Notes under the pieces: model-generated | The model's database searches: none | What the model was told of the DNA's origin: nothing | The model's input: the letters and a program-made list of their open reading frames with translations, nothing else | Program-made: the position numbers and the translations under genes | In this document: in pieces, positions 42,210 to 50,853 of the stretch | How the letters are laid out: the number at the start of each line of letters is the position of its first letter | Position numbering within the stretch: the stretch's first letter is position 1 | Source: Pseudomonas helleri | Lineage (GTDB): Bacteria; Pseudomonadota; Gammaproteobacteria; Pseudomonadales; Pseudomonadaceae | Reading direction: 5' to 3' | Assembly (NCBI RefSeq): GCF_001043025.1 | Contig: NZ_JYLD01000017.1 | Span: 45,840 to 109,839, forward strand | DNA length: 64,000 bases

Positions 42210-42566
42210 GCTAGGGCTCCAAACGTGTGGAGCTACCATCCCCCCCGCTGTCAAACGGAACAGGTGGCAGCTATGTGCGGTTTGACAGACCGGGGGAGCT
42301 AGCAAAACCCGGCGCACTCGAAAGTGCCCCGCACACAGCCGCCATAACACGATGAACTGTTTATGACGCCGCCCAGCTAGTTCTGTTAGGCCTGTCAAAG
42401 CCGGTCACTGATTGTCAGTGACTCAGCGAGACTATCCACGCCTATCGAGCGCCGCAAGGCGGTCGGGATTCTCTCGGAAACTTCACTCAATAGAAAGCGA
42501 TGCGTCAGGTGCAGACGTTGCTATATGTGTGGGTGTTGGCCTTAAACGTCTGTAGGAGTAAGCCCG
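42210..42566. other. Inverted-repeat-rich intergenic region
   Basis: 357 bp without a credible gene. It holds the hairpin at 42216-42233. A larger inverted repeat follows at 42241-42296 (CTGTCAAAC at 42248-42256 pairs with GTTTGACAG at 42280-42288, flanked by CCCCC and GGGGG that can extend the stem). A GTCACTGA-TTG-TCAGTGAC palindrome is at 42405-42423. They may be promoter operators for the DUF3077 gene or a terminator. Confidence 0.5.
42216..42233 (-). promoter_or_regulatory. Hairpin covering the DUF3077 ribosome binding site
   Basis: GCTCCA-AACGTG-TGGAGC: the GGAG Shine-Dalgarno of the small gene pairs with the opposite arm. A GGA-containing structure next to the start is also the kind of site RsmA/CsrA uses. 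Functional meaning is inferred. Confidence 0.4.
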
Positions 42567-43478
42567 TCAGTCTTTGAAATACGGCGCTGCATAGCTCGCC
42601 AGCTTGGTCTGGATAAAGTCCAGAAAGCATTGAATGCGCAACGCCAACTGCGAGTTGCGGTAGTACACGGCATGAATGGGCTGGCGATAGCCGCTGTTGA
42701 ATTCGCCCAACAGCACCTGCAAGCGCCCGGCGCTGATGTCTTCGTGGGTCATGAAGTGCGACAGGCAGGCAATGCCCTGCCCTTGCAGCGCCAAATGGCG
42801 AACGGTTTCGCCGCTAGAGGCACTGATGGCCGGCTGGATAGGCCAGCGATCACCTTGGGCAAACCGCAACGGCCATTGGTTGAGGCCGTCGTTTTGGGTA
42901 AAGCCGATCAGGGTGTGGTTGGCCAGCTCGGCCACGCTGTTGGGTACACCGTGCCGGGCGATGTACTCGGGGCTGGCCAGAATGTTGAGCGGGCTGCAGC
43001 CCAATGAACGGGCGTGCAAGGTCGAGTCCGCCAGCGTGCCGATGCGGATTGCGATATCGGTGCTTTGCTCTAGCAGGTCGATGATCAGGTCGTTGCTGTT
43101 GAGTTCCAGCTGGATCTCGGGGTACAGCGCCCGGAACTCGGGGAGGTACGGCACGATGGCGTGCAGCATGAACGGCGCCGCTGCGTTGATGCGCAGACGC
43201 CCGGACGGTGTGCGCTGGTGCGAGATGAGGCGTTCTTCAAGCTCGTCCATTTGCTCAAGAATCAACTTGGCCTGCTCGAAGAAGAACTTGCCCTCTTCGG
43301 TCAGGTCCATGCGCCGCGTGGTGCGGTTGATCAGCGTAGTTTCGAGCTTGGCCTCCAGCCGTGACAGCGTGCGGCTGACGGCCGAAGGCGTTTGCCCGGC
43401 TTGCTCGGCGGCGGCGGAGATCGAGCCGCACTCAATCACCGAGACAAATATTTGCAGCTCATCGGATCTGGCTTTCAC
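42567..43478 (-). CDS. LysR-family transcriptional regulator
   Basis: 303 aa. The N-terminal winged HTH (about 1-62, FVSVIECGSISAAAEQAGQT then SAVSRTLSRLEAKL) is followed by a periplasmic-binding-type effector domain from about 90. It lies upstream of mdaB on the same strand, separated by a REP-like repeat (140 bp). LysR regulators beside MdaB-type quinone reductases often control them, though the usual arrangement is divergent. The inducer is unknown. Confidence 0.88.
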   Translation of the reverse strand: MKARSDELQIFVSVIECGSISAAAEQAGQTPSAVSRTLSRLEAKLETTLINRTTRRMDLTEEGKFFFEQAKLILEQMDELEERLISHQRTPSGRLRINAAAPFMLHAIVPYLPEFRALYPEIQLELNSNDLIIDLLEQSTDIAIRIGTLADSTLHARSLGCSPLNILASPEYIARHGVPNSVAELANHTLIGFTQNDGLNQWPLRFAQGDRWPIQPAISASSGETVRHLALQGQGIACLSHFMTHEDISAGRLQVLLGEFNSGYRQPIHAVYYRNSQLALRIQCFLDFIQTKLASYAAPYFKD

Positions 43479-43511
43479 ACGTGCCCCTCATTGGTAACGA
43501 CTGATAGTAGC

Positions 43512-43595
43512 CGCTGACGAGGTACGAGGCTGCGATCGGCTGCAAAGCCGTCGTGAAATAAGGTGGCTCCCTCGCAGCCTCGTGCCTCGACAGCG
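43512..43595. repeat. Diverged REP-like inverted repeat
   Basis: 24-nt arms at 43512-43535 and 43572-43595 (CGCTGACGAGGTACGAGGC against GCCTCGTGCCTCGACAGCG, two mismatches) enclose a small CGGCT-GCAA-AGCCG hairpin. It lies between mdaB and the LysR gene. Confidence 0.65.
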
Positions 43596-43618
43596 ACTAC
43601 GAGCAGCTTTCAGGCAGG

Positions 43619-44203
43619 TTACAAGCCGAAGACTTCGCTCAAGTGTTGCTCGTAACGCGCCGCATCAACGTCCGGTTGCGGGCGTTTCATGACGTCGACA
43701 CACAGAAAGGTCGGCAAGCCGGTCATGCCCAAAAACTGGTTGGCTTTGTGGAACGGAAAGTACACCGCGTCCACGCCCTTGCCTTCAAAGAAGTCGGCCG
43801 GGTCTTCAAACGCTTGCTGCGGAGCGTTCCAGGTCAGCGACAGCATGTACTGTTTGCCTTGAATCAGACCACCGCTGCCATAACGCTGGGACGCGTCGGA
43901 ACGGGTGCGGCCATCACTGGCGTAGAGCTTGCCATGCCCTTGGGTGAACACTTCGTCGATGTATTTTTTGACGATCCACGGCGCGCCCATCCACCAGCCC
44001 GGCATTTGGTAAATAACCACGTCGGCCCACAGGTATTTTTCGACTTCTTCGGCCACGTCGTAGCCTTCGTCGATGTGGGTGACTTTGACTTCAAAGCCTT
44101 GACGATCAAAAAAGGCCAGCGCGGTGTCGTGCAGGGTCAGGTTGTAGCGGCCATCAGAGTGGGCGAATTTTTTAGCGCCATTGAGTAACAGAATTTTTTT
44201 CAT
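43619..44203 (-). CDS. mdaB: MdaB-type NADPH:quinone oxidoreductase
   Basis: 194 aa flavodoxin-fold protein. It starts MKKILLLNGAKKFAHSDGRYN, binds FAD, and has the family block VVIYQMPGWWMGAPWIVKKYIDEVF followed by SGGLIQGKQYMLSLTWNAP. MdaB reduces quinones by two electrons and protects against oxidative stress. The length equals that of known MdaB. It is upstream of a LysR gene on the same strand. Confidence 0.9.
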   Translation of the reverse strand: MKKILLLNGAKKFAHSDGRYNLTLHDTALAFFDRQGFEVKVTHIDEGYDVAEEVEKYLWADVVIYQMPGWWMGAPWIVKKYIDEVFTQGHGKLYASDGRTRSDASQRYGSGGLIQGKQYMLSLTWNAPQQAFEDPADFFEGKGVDAVYFPFHKANQFLGMTGLPTFLCVDVMKRPQPDVDAARYEQHLSEVFGL

Positions 44204-44374
44204 GAGCAGCCTCTTCAGGAATTAACCCTCAGCGCTGTTGAGCGGCACGGGGGTCTTAAAGGATTAAAACGTAGGGCCACGATATAGAGCCCAGCCTTTA
44301 GGAAAAACCCGCGCTAAAGCAAATTACCTTTGCGTGCAGATCACGAATAACTATCAGATTGTTGCAAAGCAGCT

Positions 44375-45139
44375 TTAGCCGCTGATCAATAAATGAGCAC
44401 CCAACACCGCCATGCCGACAAAAAACACGCGCTTGAACAACGCGGCGCTGATGCGTTGACGCAAACATTGCCCCAGCCACATGCCCAGCATCGCGGGCAA
44501 CAGCGCCAGCACCGAGGCATTCAGTTCGCCACCGCCCAACGCGCCGCGCCAATAAAGCCCGGCCGCCAGGGCCAGGGTCGAGACGCTGAAAGACAAACCC
44601 AAGGCCTGGACCAATTGGTTTTTGTTCAAGCTCAGGGCTTGCAAGTACGGCACAGCAGGAATCACAAAAACGCCGGTGGCCGAGGTGATGATGCCTGTGA
44701 TCAACCCACAGACCGGTCCCGCCCAGCGCTCGGCAGACGCCGGCACGTGCAGGGCTGGTAGAAACAGCCCGACCAGGGCGTACAGCAACAAAGCCGCGCC
44801 CAATGCGCGCACGGCCCAACCGCCGCTGTCGACGCTCAGCCATAGCACGCCCAGACCGGTGCCCAGCAGAATGCCCACTTGCATGGACCACAAGCGCTTG
44901 ATCAGCTCGCGCAGTTGCCCGCCGGCCACCAGTTGCCAGGTGTTGGTGACGATGGAAGGGATAATCAGCAAGGCCGCAGCCTGCGCCGGAGCGATAGCCA
45001 GGCCGAGCATGCCCATGGCGACGGTGGGCAAGCCCAGGCCAATCATGCCTTTGACCGTGCCCGCCAGCAGAAAAGTCATCATAACCAGCAGTGACAAGGC
45101 CCAGCCCAAGTGTTGGTAGTACGCGATTAATGTATTCAT
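44375..45139 (-). CDS. TauE/SafE-family membrane transporter
   Basis: 254 aa with about eight transmembrane helices. TauE/SafE signatures are GTVKGMIGLGLPTVAMGML near residue 27 and the repeat GLITGIITSATGVFVIPAVPYLQAL in the second half. Family members export sulfite, sulfoacetate or other organosulfur and organic anions. It is divergent from a LysR gene across 182 bp that also holds a REP. The LysR is the probable regulator; the substrate is open. Confidence 0.87.
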   Translation of the reverse strand: MNTLIAYYQHLGWALSLLVMMTFLLAGTVKGMIGLGLPTVAMGMLGLAIAPAQAAALLIIPSIVTNTWQLVAGGQLRELIKRLWSMQVGILLGTGLGVLWLSVDSGGWAVRALGAALLLYALVGLFLPALHVPASAERWAGPVCGLITGIITSATGVFVIPAVPYLQALSLNKNQLVQALGLSFSVSTLALAAGLYWRGALGGGELNASVLALLPAMLGMWLGQCLRQRISAALFKRVFFVGMAVLGAHLLISG

Positions 45140-45228
45140 GTGGCCATGCTGGGGGATGGCGCAAGGTTTGAAAATGCGTCATACATTGAGCCAGACTCTT
45201 GTTTAGACATAGGCAGAACACCCCCCCC

Positions 45229-45299
45229 TGTAGGAGCGAGCTTGCCTCGCGATCTTTTTAAAAGATCAAAAGATCGCGAGGCAAGCTCGCTCCTACAGT
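45229..45299. repeat. 71-bp REP palindrome (perfect arms)
   Basis: The cleanest copy in the window: 31-nt arms complementary at every position with the 9-nt centre TAAAAGATC. It lies in the divergent gap between the TauE/SafE gene and the LysR gene, so it is next to two promoters and not at an operon end. Confidence 0.95.
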
Positions 45300-45321
45300 T
45301 GAATTGAGGCGTACACGACAT

Positions 45322-46206
45322 ATGCATTTCGACCTGATTGATCTGCGCTTGTATTTGAATGTGGTGCAGGCGGGCAATATTACGGCGGGCGCCAGCCTCA
45401 GCCATTTGTCGCTGGCAGCCGCCAGTGCGCGCATTCGTGCCATGGAGGCCGCGTTTGGGGTTGAGTGTTTGCAGCGCAGCCGCCGAGGCGTCAGCCCGAC
45501 ACCCGCCGGGCAAGCCCTGGCGCAACATGCCCGGCTGTTGCTGCAACAGGTCGAGCGCGTGCATCACGACATGGCCGAGTACGCCCATGGCTTTAAAGGC
45601 CAGGTGCGCCTGTTGTGCAATACCGCCGCCCTCACGGAGTACCTGCCGGAGTTGCTGGCCGATTTTGTGCACCAGCACCCGGCCATCAGTGTCGACCTGC
45701 AAGAACTTACCAGCCTGCGCATTACCCACGCCTTGCGCCAGAACGCCGCCGACATTGGTGTGGTGTCCACCGCGGTGGATACCCACGACCTGTACACCCG
45801 GCCTTTTCGCGACGACCCGCTGGTGCTGGTGATTCCGCAGGACCACCCGCTGGCCCAAGAACCCGCGCTGACGTTTGCAGACACCCTGAGCCATGATTAT
45901 GTCGGGCTGTCGGCCAATAGCGCGCTGGCGGTGTATCTGGAGGAACAAGCGCTGCATGCAGGCACGCGCATGCAGGTGCGGATCCGCGCAGAAGGGTTTG
46001 ACGGTGTGGTGCGCATGGTGGCCAGGGGCGCCGGGCTGGGCATTGTGCCCAAGGCCACGATTGAACGCTGGCAAGCGCCGCCCACGTTCAGCGTTTTGCC
46101 CCTGAGCGAGCCGTGGGCGGCGCGCAAATTGTTACTGTGCGCCCGTTCGTTTGAACAATTACCGGCTTACGCCAAGGCCTTGTTTGAGGCGTTATCGACG
46201 AATTAA
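45322..46206 (+). CDS. LysR-family transcriptional regulator
   Basis: 294 aa starting MHFDLIDLRLYLNVVQAGNI. The winged HTH is at about 1-62 (SHLSLAAASARIRAMEAAFG) and a LysR effector domain follows from about 90. The ATG at 45322 is chosen because it opens the family N-terminus; a TTG 18 bp upstream would add six residues. It is divergent from the TauE/SafE transporter, the likely target. Confidence 0.86.
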   Translation: MHFDLIDLRLYLNVVQAGNITAGASLSHLSLAAASARIRAMEAAFGVECLQRSRRGVSPTPAGQALAQHARLLLQQVERVHHDMAEYAHGFKGQVRLLCNTAALTEYLPELLADFVHQHPAISVDLQELTSLRITHALRQNAADIGVVSTAVDTHDLYTRPFRDDPLVLVIPQDHPLAQEPALTFADTLSHDYVGLSANSALAVYLEEQALHAGTRMQVRIRAEGFDGVVRMVARGAGLGIVPKATIERWQAPPTFSVLPLSEPWAARKLLLCARSFEQLPAYAKALFEALSTN

Positions 46207-46345
46207 ATCTGTAAGAAATCTCCCAGAGACGCCTTCGCCTGTATGCCTGAATTTTTACCAAGAGTAATATCCCCGGCTTGCTGGCACCCAAGGCATCCGG
46301 GTGATGGCATCAACACACTGAATACACCAACCAACAGGGCAACCG

Positions 46346-47749
46346 ATGGCTGACGCTAACTCCCCCCCGGTCACACTCAAACGCGGCTTGAAAAACCGCC
46401 ATATTCAGCTGATTGCCTTGGGCGGCGCGATCGGTACGGGGCTGTTTCTGGGCTCGGCAGGCGTGCTCAAGTCGGCGGGACCGTCGATGATTCTCGGCTA
46501 TGCGATTGCCGGTTTTATCGCCTTTCTGATCATGCGCCAGCTGGGCGAAATGATCGTTGAAGAGCCGGTGGCGGGATCGTTCAGCCACTTTGCGCACAAA
46601 TACTGGGGCGGTTACGCGGGCTTCCTGGCGGGCTGGAACTACTGGGTGCTGTACGTACTGGTGGGCATGGCCGAGCTGACGGCCGTGGGTAAATACATCC
46701 AGTTCTGGTGGCCCGAGGTGCCGACGTGGGTCAGCGCCGTGGTGTTCTTTGTGCTGGTCAACCTGATCAACACGCTGAACGTCAAAGTCTTCGGCGAGAT
46801 GGAGTTTTGGTTCGCGATCATCAAGGTGGTGGCGATTCTCGGCATGATCGTGCTCGGTTGCTACCTGCTGTTCAGCGGCGCCGGTGGCCCGCAAGCGTCG
46901 ATCAGTAACCTGTGGAGCCACGGCGGGTTCTTCCCCAACGGCGGCACCGGGCTGCTAATGGCCATGGCGTTCATCATGTTCTCTTTTGGCGGTTTGGAGC
47001 TGGTGGGTATCACCGCCGCCGAAGCCAGCGAGCCGAAAAAAGTCATCCCCAAAGCCATCAACCAGGTGGTGTACCGGATTCTGATTTTCTACGTGGGCGC
47101 ACTCACCGTGCTGTTGGCGCTGTACCCGTGGGACCAGTTGCTGGTCACGCTGGGCGCCGGTGGCGATGCCTACGGCAGCAGCCCGTTTGTGCAGATTTTT
47201 GCTTTGATCGGCAGCGACACCGCAGCGCAGATCCTTAACTTTGTGGTGCTGACCGCCGCGCTGTCGGTGTACAACAGCGGCGTGTACTGCAACAGCCGCA
47301 TGCTGTTTGGCCTGGCCGAACAAGGTGATGCGCCGAAAGTGCTGATGAAGCTGACCAAAAATGGCGTGCCATTGCGGGCGCTGGGTGTGTCGGCGCTGGT
47401 GACGTTGTTGTGTGTGGTGGTCAACTACGTGGCGCCGCACAAAGCGCTGGAGCTGCTGTTTGCACTGGTGGTTGCCTCGCTGATGATCAACTGGGCGCTG
47501 ATCAGCCTCACCCACATCAAGTTCCGCAAGGCGATGGCCCAGCGCGGCGTGGAGCCTGGCTTCAAAGCGTTCTGGTCGCCGTTCAGCAACATGCTGTGCC
47601 TGGCGTTCATGGCGGTGATCGTCTCGGTGATCTGGATGATCCCCGACGTTCGCCCTTCGGTGTATGCGATGCCGGTGTGGTTGCTGATCATTTACGTGTT
47701 CTACCGCGTGCGTCTGCGCATGGGCAAAACGCTGGTTAACCGCCACTAA
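46346..47749 (+). CDS. Amino-acid permease (AAT family, AroP/CycA-like)
   Basis: 467 aa with 12 transmembrane helices. The APC-family signature is strong: LKRGLKNRHIQLIALGGAIG followed by TGLFLG (about 13-36), GEMIVEEPVAGSFSHFAHKY, and GITAAEASEPKKVIPKAINQ. It is a proton-coupled amino-acid importer. The sequence is close to AroP/PheP/CycA proteins, but the substrate cannot be fixed by eye. It has its own strong terminator and so appears monocistronic. Confidence 0.88.
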   Translation: MADANSPPVTLKRGLKNRHIQLIALGGAIGTGLFLGSAGVLKSAGPSMILGYAIAGFIAFLIMRQLGEMIVEEPVAGSFSHFAHKYWGGYAGFLAGWNYWVLYVLVGMAELTAVGKYIQFWWPEVPTWVSAVVFFVLVNLINTLNVKVFGEMEFWFAIIKVVAILGMIVLGCYLLFSGAGGPQASISNLWSHGGFFPNGGTGLLMAMAFIMFSFGGLELVGITAAEASEPKKVIPKAINQVVYRILIFYVGALTVLLALYPWDQLLVTLGAGGDAYGSSPFVQIFALIGSDTAAQILNFVVLTAALSVYNSGVYCNSRMLFGLAEQGDAPKVLMKLTKNGVPLRALGVSALVTLLCVVVNYVAPHKALELLFALVVASLMINWALISLTHIKFRKAMAQRGVEPGFKAFWSPFSNMLCLAFMAVIVSVIWMIPDVRPSVYAMPVWLLIIYVFYRVRLRMGKTLVNRH

Positions 47750-47765
47750 TCCCGACGCGCAATTA

Positions 47766-47804
47766 AAAAGCCCCGGCACTTACCCTCAAGTGCCGGGGCT
47801 TTTG
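47766..47804 (+). terminator. Rho-independent terminator after the amino-acid permease
   Basis: AAAAGCCCCGGCACTT pairs perfectly with AAGTGCCGGGGCTTTT around ACCCTC. A classic GC stem with A- and T-tracts, 17 bp after the stop. Confidence 0.92.
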
Positions 47805-47913
47805 CGTATCTGGGGGTGCGTATTCGGGCCGCTGAGTGTCGGAACCAGGCATCTGCCCACGCGCAAGGCCCGTTAGGGTGAGGTTTGTGTCTCACACCCT
47901 CAACGGAGTTCTT

Positions 47914-48258
47914 ATGTCTGCGCCGATTACCGTACTTCGCGACACGCATCCTTTGCCCGTACTGGATGCCTGCAAATGGGAAAAGCTCGAAGGCGACCCG
48001 CATACCGTCAACCTCAACGCCTACACCAGCGAGGACGGCAACAAAATCATGGGCACGTGGATCTGCACGCCCGGCAAGTGGTACGTGGAGTATGTGAAGT
48101 GGGAGTACTGCGATTTCCGTGAAGGCTATTGCATCATCACCCCGGAGGGCAAAGAGCCGATCCATCTGCGGGCCGGTGACATTTTTGTGATTGAGCCGGG
48201 GATGAAAGGCACGTGGGAAGTGGTTGAAACCGTGCGCAAGTATTTCGTTTTTGCCTGA
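47914..48258 (+). CDS. Small cupin protein (cupin_3/DUF861)
   Basis: 114 aa single-domain beta-barrel. It contains GTWICTPGKWYVEYVKWEYC, FREGYCIITPEGKEPIHLRA, GDIFVIEPGMKGTWEVVETV and RKYFVF, the usual pattern for cupin_3 proteins related to ureidoglycolate- and ethanolamine-type cupins. The metal-binding histidines of larger cupins are largely absent. The start is ATG 47914 behind CGGAGTTCTT. Function unknown; it lies alone between terminators. Confidence 0.82.
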   Translation: MSAPITVLRDTHPLPVLDACKWEKLEGDPHTVNLNAYTSEDGNKIMGTWICTPGKWYVEYVKWEYCDFREGYCIITPEGKEPIHLRAGDIFVIEPGMKGTWEVVETVRKYFVFA

Positions 48259-48274
48259 TCGCATCCGGTAAAAC

Positions 48275-48305
48275 CCAGGGAATCCGCCCGACGCGGATTC
48301 CCTGG
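48275..48305 (-). terminator. Terminator between the cupin gene and mmsB
   Basis: Perfect 13-bp stem CCAGGGAATCCGC / GCGGATTCCCTGG with loop CCGAC. On the minus strand it is followed by GTTTTACC, so it ends the mmsAB transcript; it can also serve the convergent cupin gene. Confidence 0.85.
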
Positions 48306-48311
48306 AAAACC

Positions 48312-49199
48312 CTATTCGGGTTTGCGGTAGCCGTTGATGATGGCCGAGAAGTCTTTGCCGCCCTCTCCGCGCAAGCTCATGGCTTGATACAACTGTTGCG
48401 CCACAGCGCCCAGCACCACCGGCTGATGGGCCTGACGCGCGGCCTCAGTGGCCAGCCCCAGATCTTTGAGCATCAGTTCGGCGCCAAAACCACCGGTGTA
48501 GCCGCGTGATGCCGGGGCCGTCTCAACAATGCCCGGCCACGGGTTGTACACCTCGGAACTCCAGCAGCGCCCGGTGGAGCTGTTGATCACCCCCGCCAGT
48601 ACTTGGCTGTCGATGCCCAATGCCGCGCCCAACGCCATGGCTTCGCTGACCGCGATCATCGAGATCCCGAGCACCAGGTTGTTGCAGATCTTGGCCACTT
48701 GGCCGGTGCCCACTTCACCACAATGGACGATGTTGCGGCCCATCTGCGACAGCACCGGGTGCAAGGTGTCGAACAACGCTTTGTTGGCGCCGACCATAAA
48801 GGTCAGGGTGCCCGATTGTGCGCCGCCGGTGCCGCCGGACACCGGAGCATCCGCCATGTGCACGCCCTGCTTGGCGGCTGCGGCGGCAACGTCGCGCACG
48901 GTTTGCGGGTCGATGGTGCTGCAATCCACCGCGGGCACGCCTTCGGTGATACCGGCCAATACGCCGTCTTCACCCAGCCACACGCTGCGTACATGGGCCG
49001 CCGCTGGCAGCATGGTAATCACCAGCTCAGCGCCCTGTGCGGCTTCACGTGGCGAGGCGCTAATGTGCCCGCCCTGCGCCGCCAGTTCGGCGAGGATGTC
49101 TTTGTTCAGGTCAAACAGGTTCAACGAATGCCCGGCTTTGAGCAGGTTGCGCGCCATGGGCGCGCCCATGTTGCCGAGGCCAATAAATGCGATGTTCAT
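48312..49199 (-). CDS. mmsB: 3-hydroxyisobutyrate dehydrogenase
   Basis: 295 aa beta-hydroxyacid dehydrogenase of valine breakdown; it oxidises 3-hydroxyisobutyrate to methylmalonate semialdehyde with NAD. The Rossmann motif GLGNMGAPMA is at residues 7-16, the substrate motif DAPVSGGTGGAQSGTLTFMV at about 117-136, and the catalytic Lys170 in GTGQVAKICNN. The start is ATG 49199. It is the second gene of an operon, 10 bp after mmsA, whose product takes the next step. Confidence 0.93.
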   Translation of the reverse strand: MNIAFIGLGNMGAPMARNLLKAGHSLNLFDLNKDILAELAAQGGHISASPREAAQGAELVITMLPAAAHVRSVWLGEDGVLAGITEGVPAVDCSTIDPQTVRDVAAAAAKQGVHMADAPVSGGTGGAQSGTLTFMVGANKALFDTLHPVLSQMGRNIVHCGEVGTGQVAKICNNLVLGISMIAVSEAMALGAALGIDSQVLAGVINSSTGRCWSSEVYNPWPGIVETAPASRGYTGGFGAELMLKDLGLATEAARQAHQPVVLGAVAQQLYQAMSLRGEGGKDFSAIINGYRKPE

Positions 49200-49209
49200 G
49201 GTCGTGCCC

Positions 49210-50724
49210 TCAACGAAGATTGATGGTGGTGTTGACGCCATCATTCACGCTGTCATCGTCGAACCAGCGGCTGGTGACCGTCTTGGTTTGAGTATAGAAC
49301 TGCACCACTTGCTTGCCGTACGGGCCCAGATCGCCAAGTTTGGAACCGCGCGAACCGGTGAAGCTGAAGATCGGCACCGGCACCGGGATCGGAATGTTGA
49401 TGCCGACCTGGCCCACGTCGATTTCGCTCTGGAACTTGCGCGCCGCCGCACCGCTTTGGGTAAACAGGCCGGTGCCGTTGCCGAACGGGTTGGCGTTGAC
49501 CAGAGCAATGGCCTGGTCGAGGGTATCGACTTCGAGCACCACCAGCACCGGGCCAAAGATCTCCTGAGTGTAGATTTGCATGTCGGTAGTCACGCCCGAG
49601 AACAGGGTCGGGCCGACAAAGTTGCCGTCTTCAAAGCCCGGCACGCTGATGTTGCGACCATCGAGTTCCAGTACCGCGCCTTCTTTGACCCCGCTTTCGA
49701 TCAGCCCCAGGATGCGTTCTTTCGCACGCTTGGAAATCACTGGGCCGACATCCGTACCCGGCTCGCTGCCCGCGTTGACCTTGAGGTTTTGCGCCAGCGC
49801 TTTGAGGTCCGGCAGCCATTGTTTAGCCGCGCCCACCAGCACCACTACCGAGGTGGCCATGCAGCGTTGGCCGGCCGCCCCAAAACCGGCGCCGACCAGT
49901 GCATTGAGGGTTTGCTGACGGTTGGCGTCAGGCAGTACCACGGCGTGGTTTTTCGCGCCCATCATCGACTGCACACGCTTGCCGTGCTTGCCGGCCAGGT
50001 CATAGACGTGAGTGCCGACGGCGGTTGAACCGACAAACGACACGGCTTTGATATCGGTGTGGGTGCAGAGCGCGTCTACCACCGCTTTGCCGCCGTGCAC
50101 CACGTTAAGCACACCCGGTGGCACGCCCGCTTCCAGCGCCAGCTCGACCAGCATCAGTGTCGACAGCGGGTCTTGCTCGGAAGGCTTGAGAACAAAGGTG
50201 TTACCGCAGGCAATGGCCATCGGGAACATCCACAGCGGGATCATGGCCGGGAAGTTGAAAGGGGTAATGCCCGCACACACGCCGATAGGTTGGCGCAGGG
50301 TGTAGGTATCGACGCCGCCTGCGACGTTTTCTGCGAATTCGCCCATTTGTAAGGTGCCGATGGAGCACGCGTGTTCGACCACTTCCAGGCCACGGAAAAT
50401 ATCGCCCTCGGCGTCGGCAATGGTTTTGCCTTGTTCAGCACTGAGGACGGTGGCGATGCGTTTGGAGTGTTCGCGGATCAGCGCCTGCAACTTGAGCATG
50501 ATGCGCATCCGCGCGCCGATGGGCGTGAGCTTCCAGGTCTGGAAAGCGCGTTGCGCGGCCGCAATGGCGGCGTTGACTTCATCAAGGGTGGCAAACGGTA
50601 CTTTGGCCAGCACTTGCTGAGTGGCCGGGTTAACGATGTCGTGCCACTCGGTGGTCTGCGACTCGACCCATTCGCCATCAATCAGCAGGCGGGCATTTTG
50701 GTACGGGGTGGTAGAAACGTTCAT
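49210..50724 (-). CDS. mmsA: Methylmalonate-semialdehyde dehydrogenase (acylating)
   Basis: 504 aa aldehyde dehydrogenase; it converts methylmalonate semialdehyde to propionyl-CoA and CO2 in valine catabolism. The catalytic Cys288 is in FGAAGQRCMATS, and the NAD-site motif TPFNFPAMIPLWMFP is typical of MmsA. The start is ATG 50724 behind GGAGACTTCC. It is first in the mmsAB operon and divergent from a LysR-type gene across a perfect palindrome. Confidence 0.94.
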   Translation of the reverse strand: MNVSTTPYQNARLLIDGEWVESQTTEWHDIVNPATQQVLAKVPFATLDEVNAAIAAAQRAFQTWKLTPIGARMRIMLKLQALIREHSKRIATVLSAEQGKTIADAEGDIFRGLEVVEHACSIGTLQMGEFAENVAGGVDTYTLRQPIGVCAGITPFNFPAMIPLWMFPMAIACGNTFVLKPSEQDPLSTLMLVELALEAGVPPGVLNVVHGGKAVVDALCTHTDIKAVSFVGSTAVGTHVYDLAGKHGKRVQSMMGAKNHAVVLPDANRQQTLNALVGAGFGAAGQRCMATSVVVLVGAAKQWLPDLKALAQNLKVNAGSEPGTDVGPVISKRAKERILGLIESGVKEGAVLELDGRNISVPGFEDGNFVGPTLFSGVTTDMQIYTQEIFGPVLVVLEVDTLDQAIALVNANPFGNGTGLFTQSGAAARKFQSEIDVGQVGINIPIPVPVPIFSFTGSRGSKLGDLGPYGKQVVQFYTQTKTVTSRWFDDDSVNDGVNTTINLR

Positions 50725-50811
50725 GGAAGTCTCCGAATTTATTTTTATGAGCCCGTAAACGACAGGGGCGGGCGTCCAGATTGGTCGCAGGACTGTTTTT
50801 GGAGTATAGGT

Positions 50812-50836
50812 GTGCGTTCTTCTAATAAGAACGCAC
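50812..50836. promoter_or_regulatory. Perfect palindrome between mmsA and the LysR gene
   Basis: GTGCGTTCTT-CTAAT-AAGAACGCAC, with 10-bp perfect arms and a 5-nt centre, 18 bp before the LysR ATG and 88 bp from mmsA. It is the right place and shape for the LysR protein to regulate both genes, although the arms are longer than a simple T-N11-A box. Confidence 0.65.
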
Positions 50837-50853
50837 ATAAAAGCCGGTCAAAC

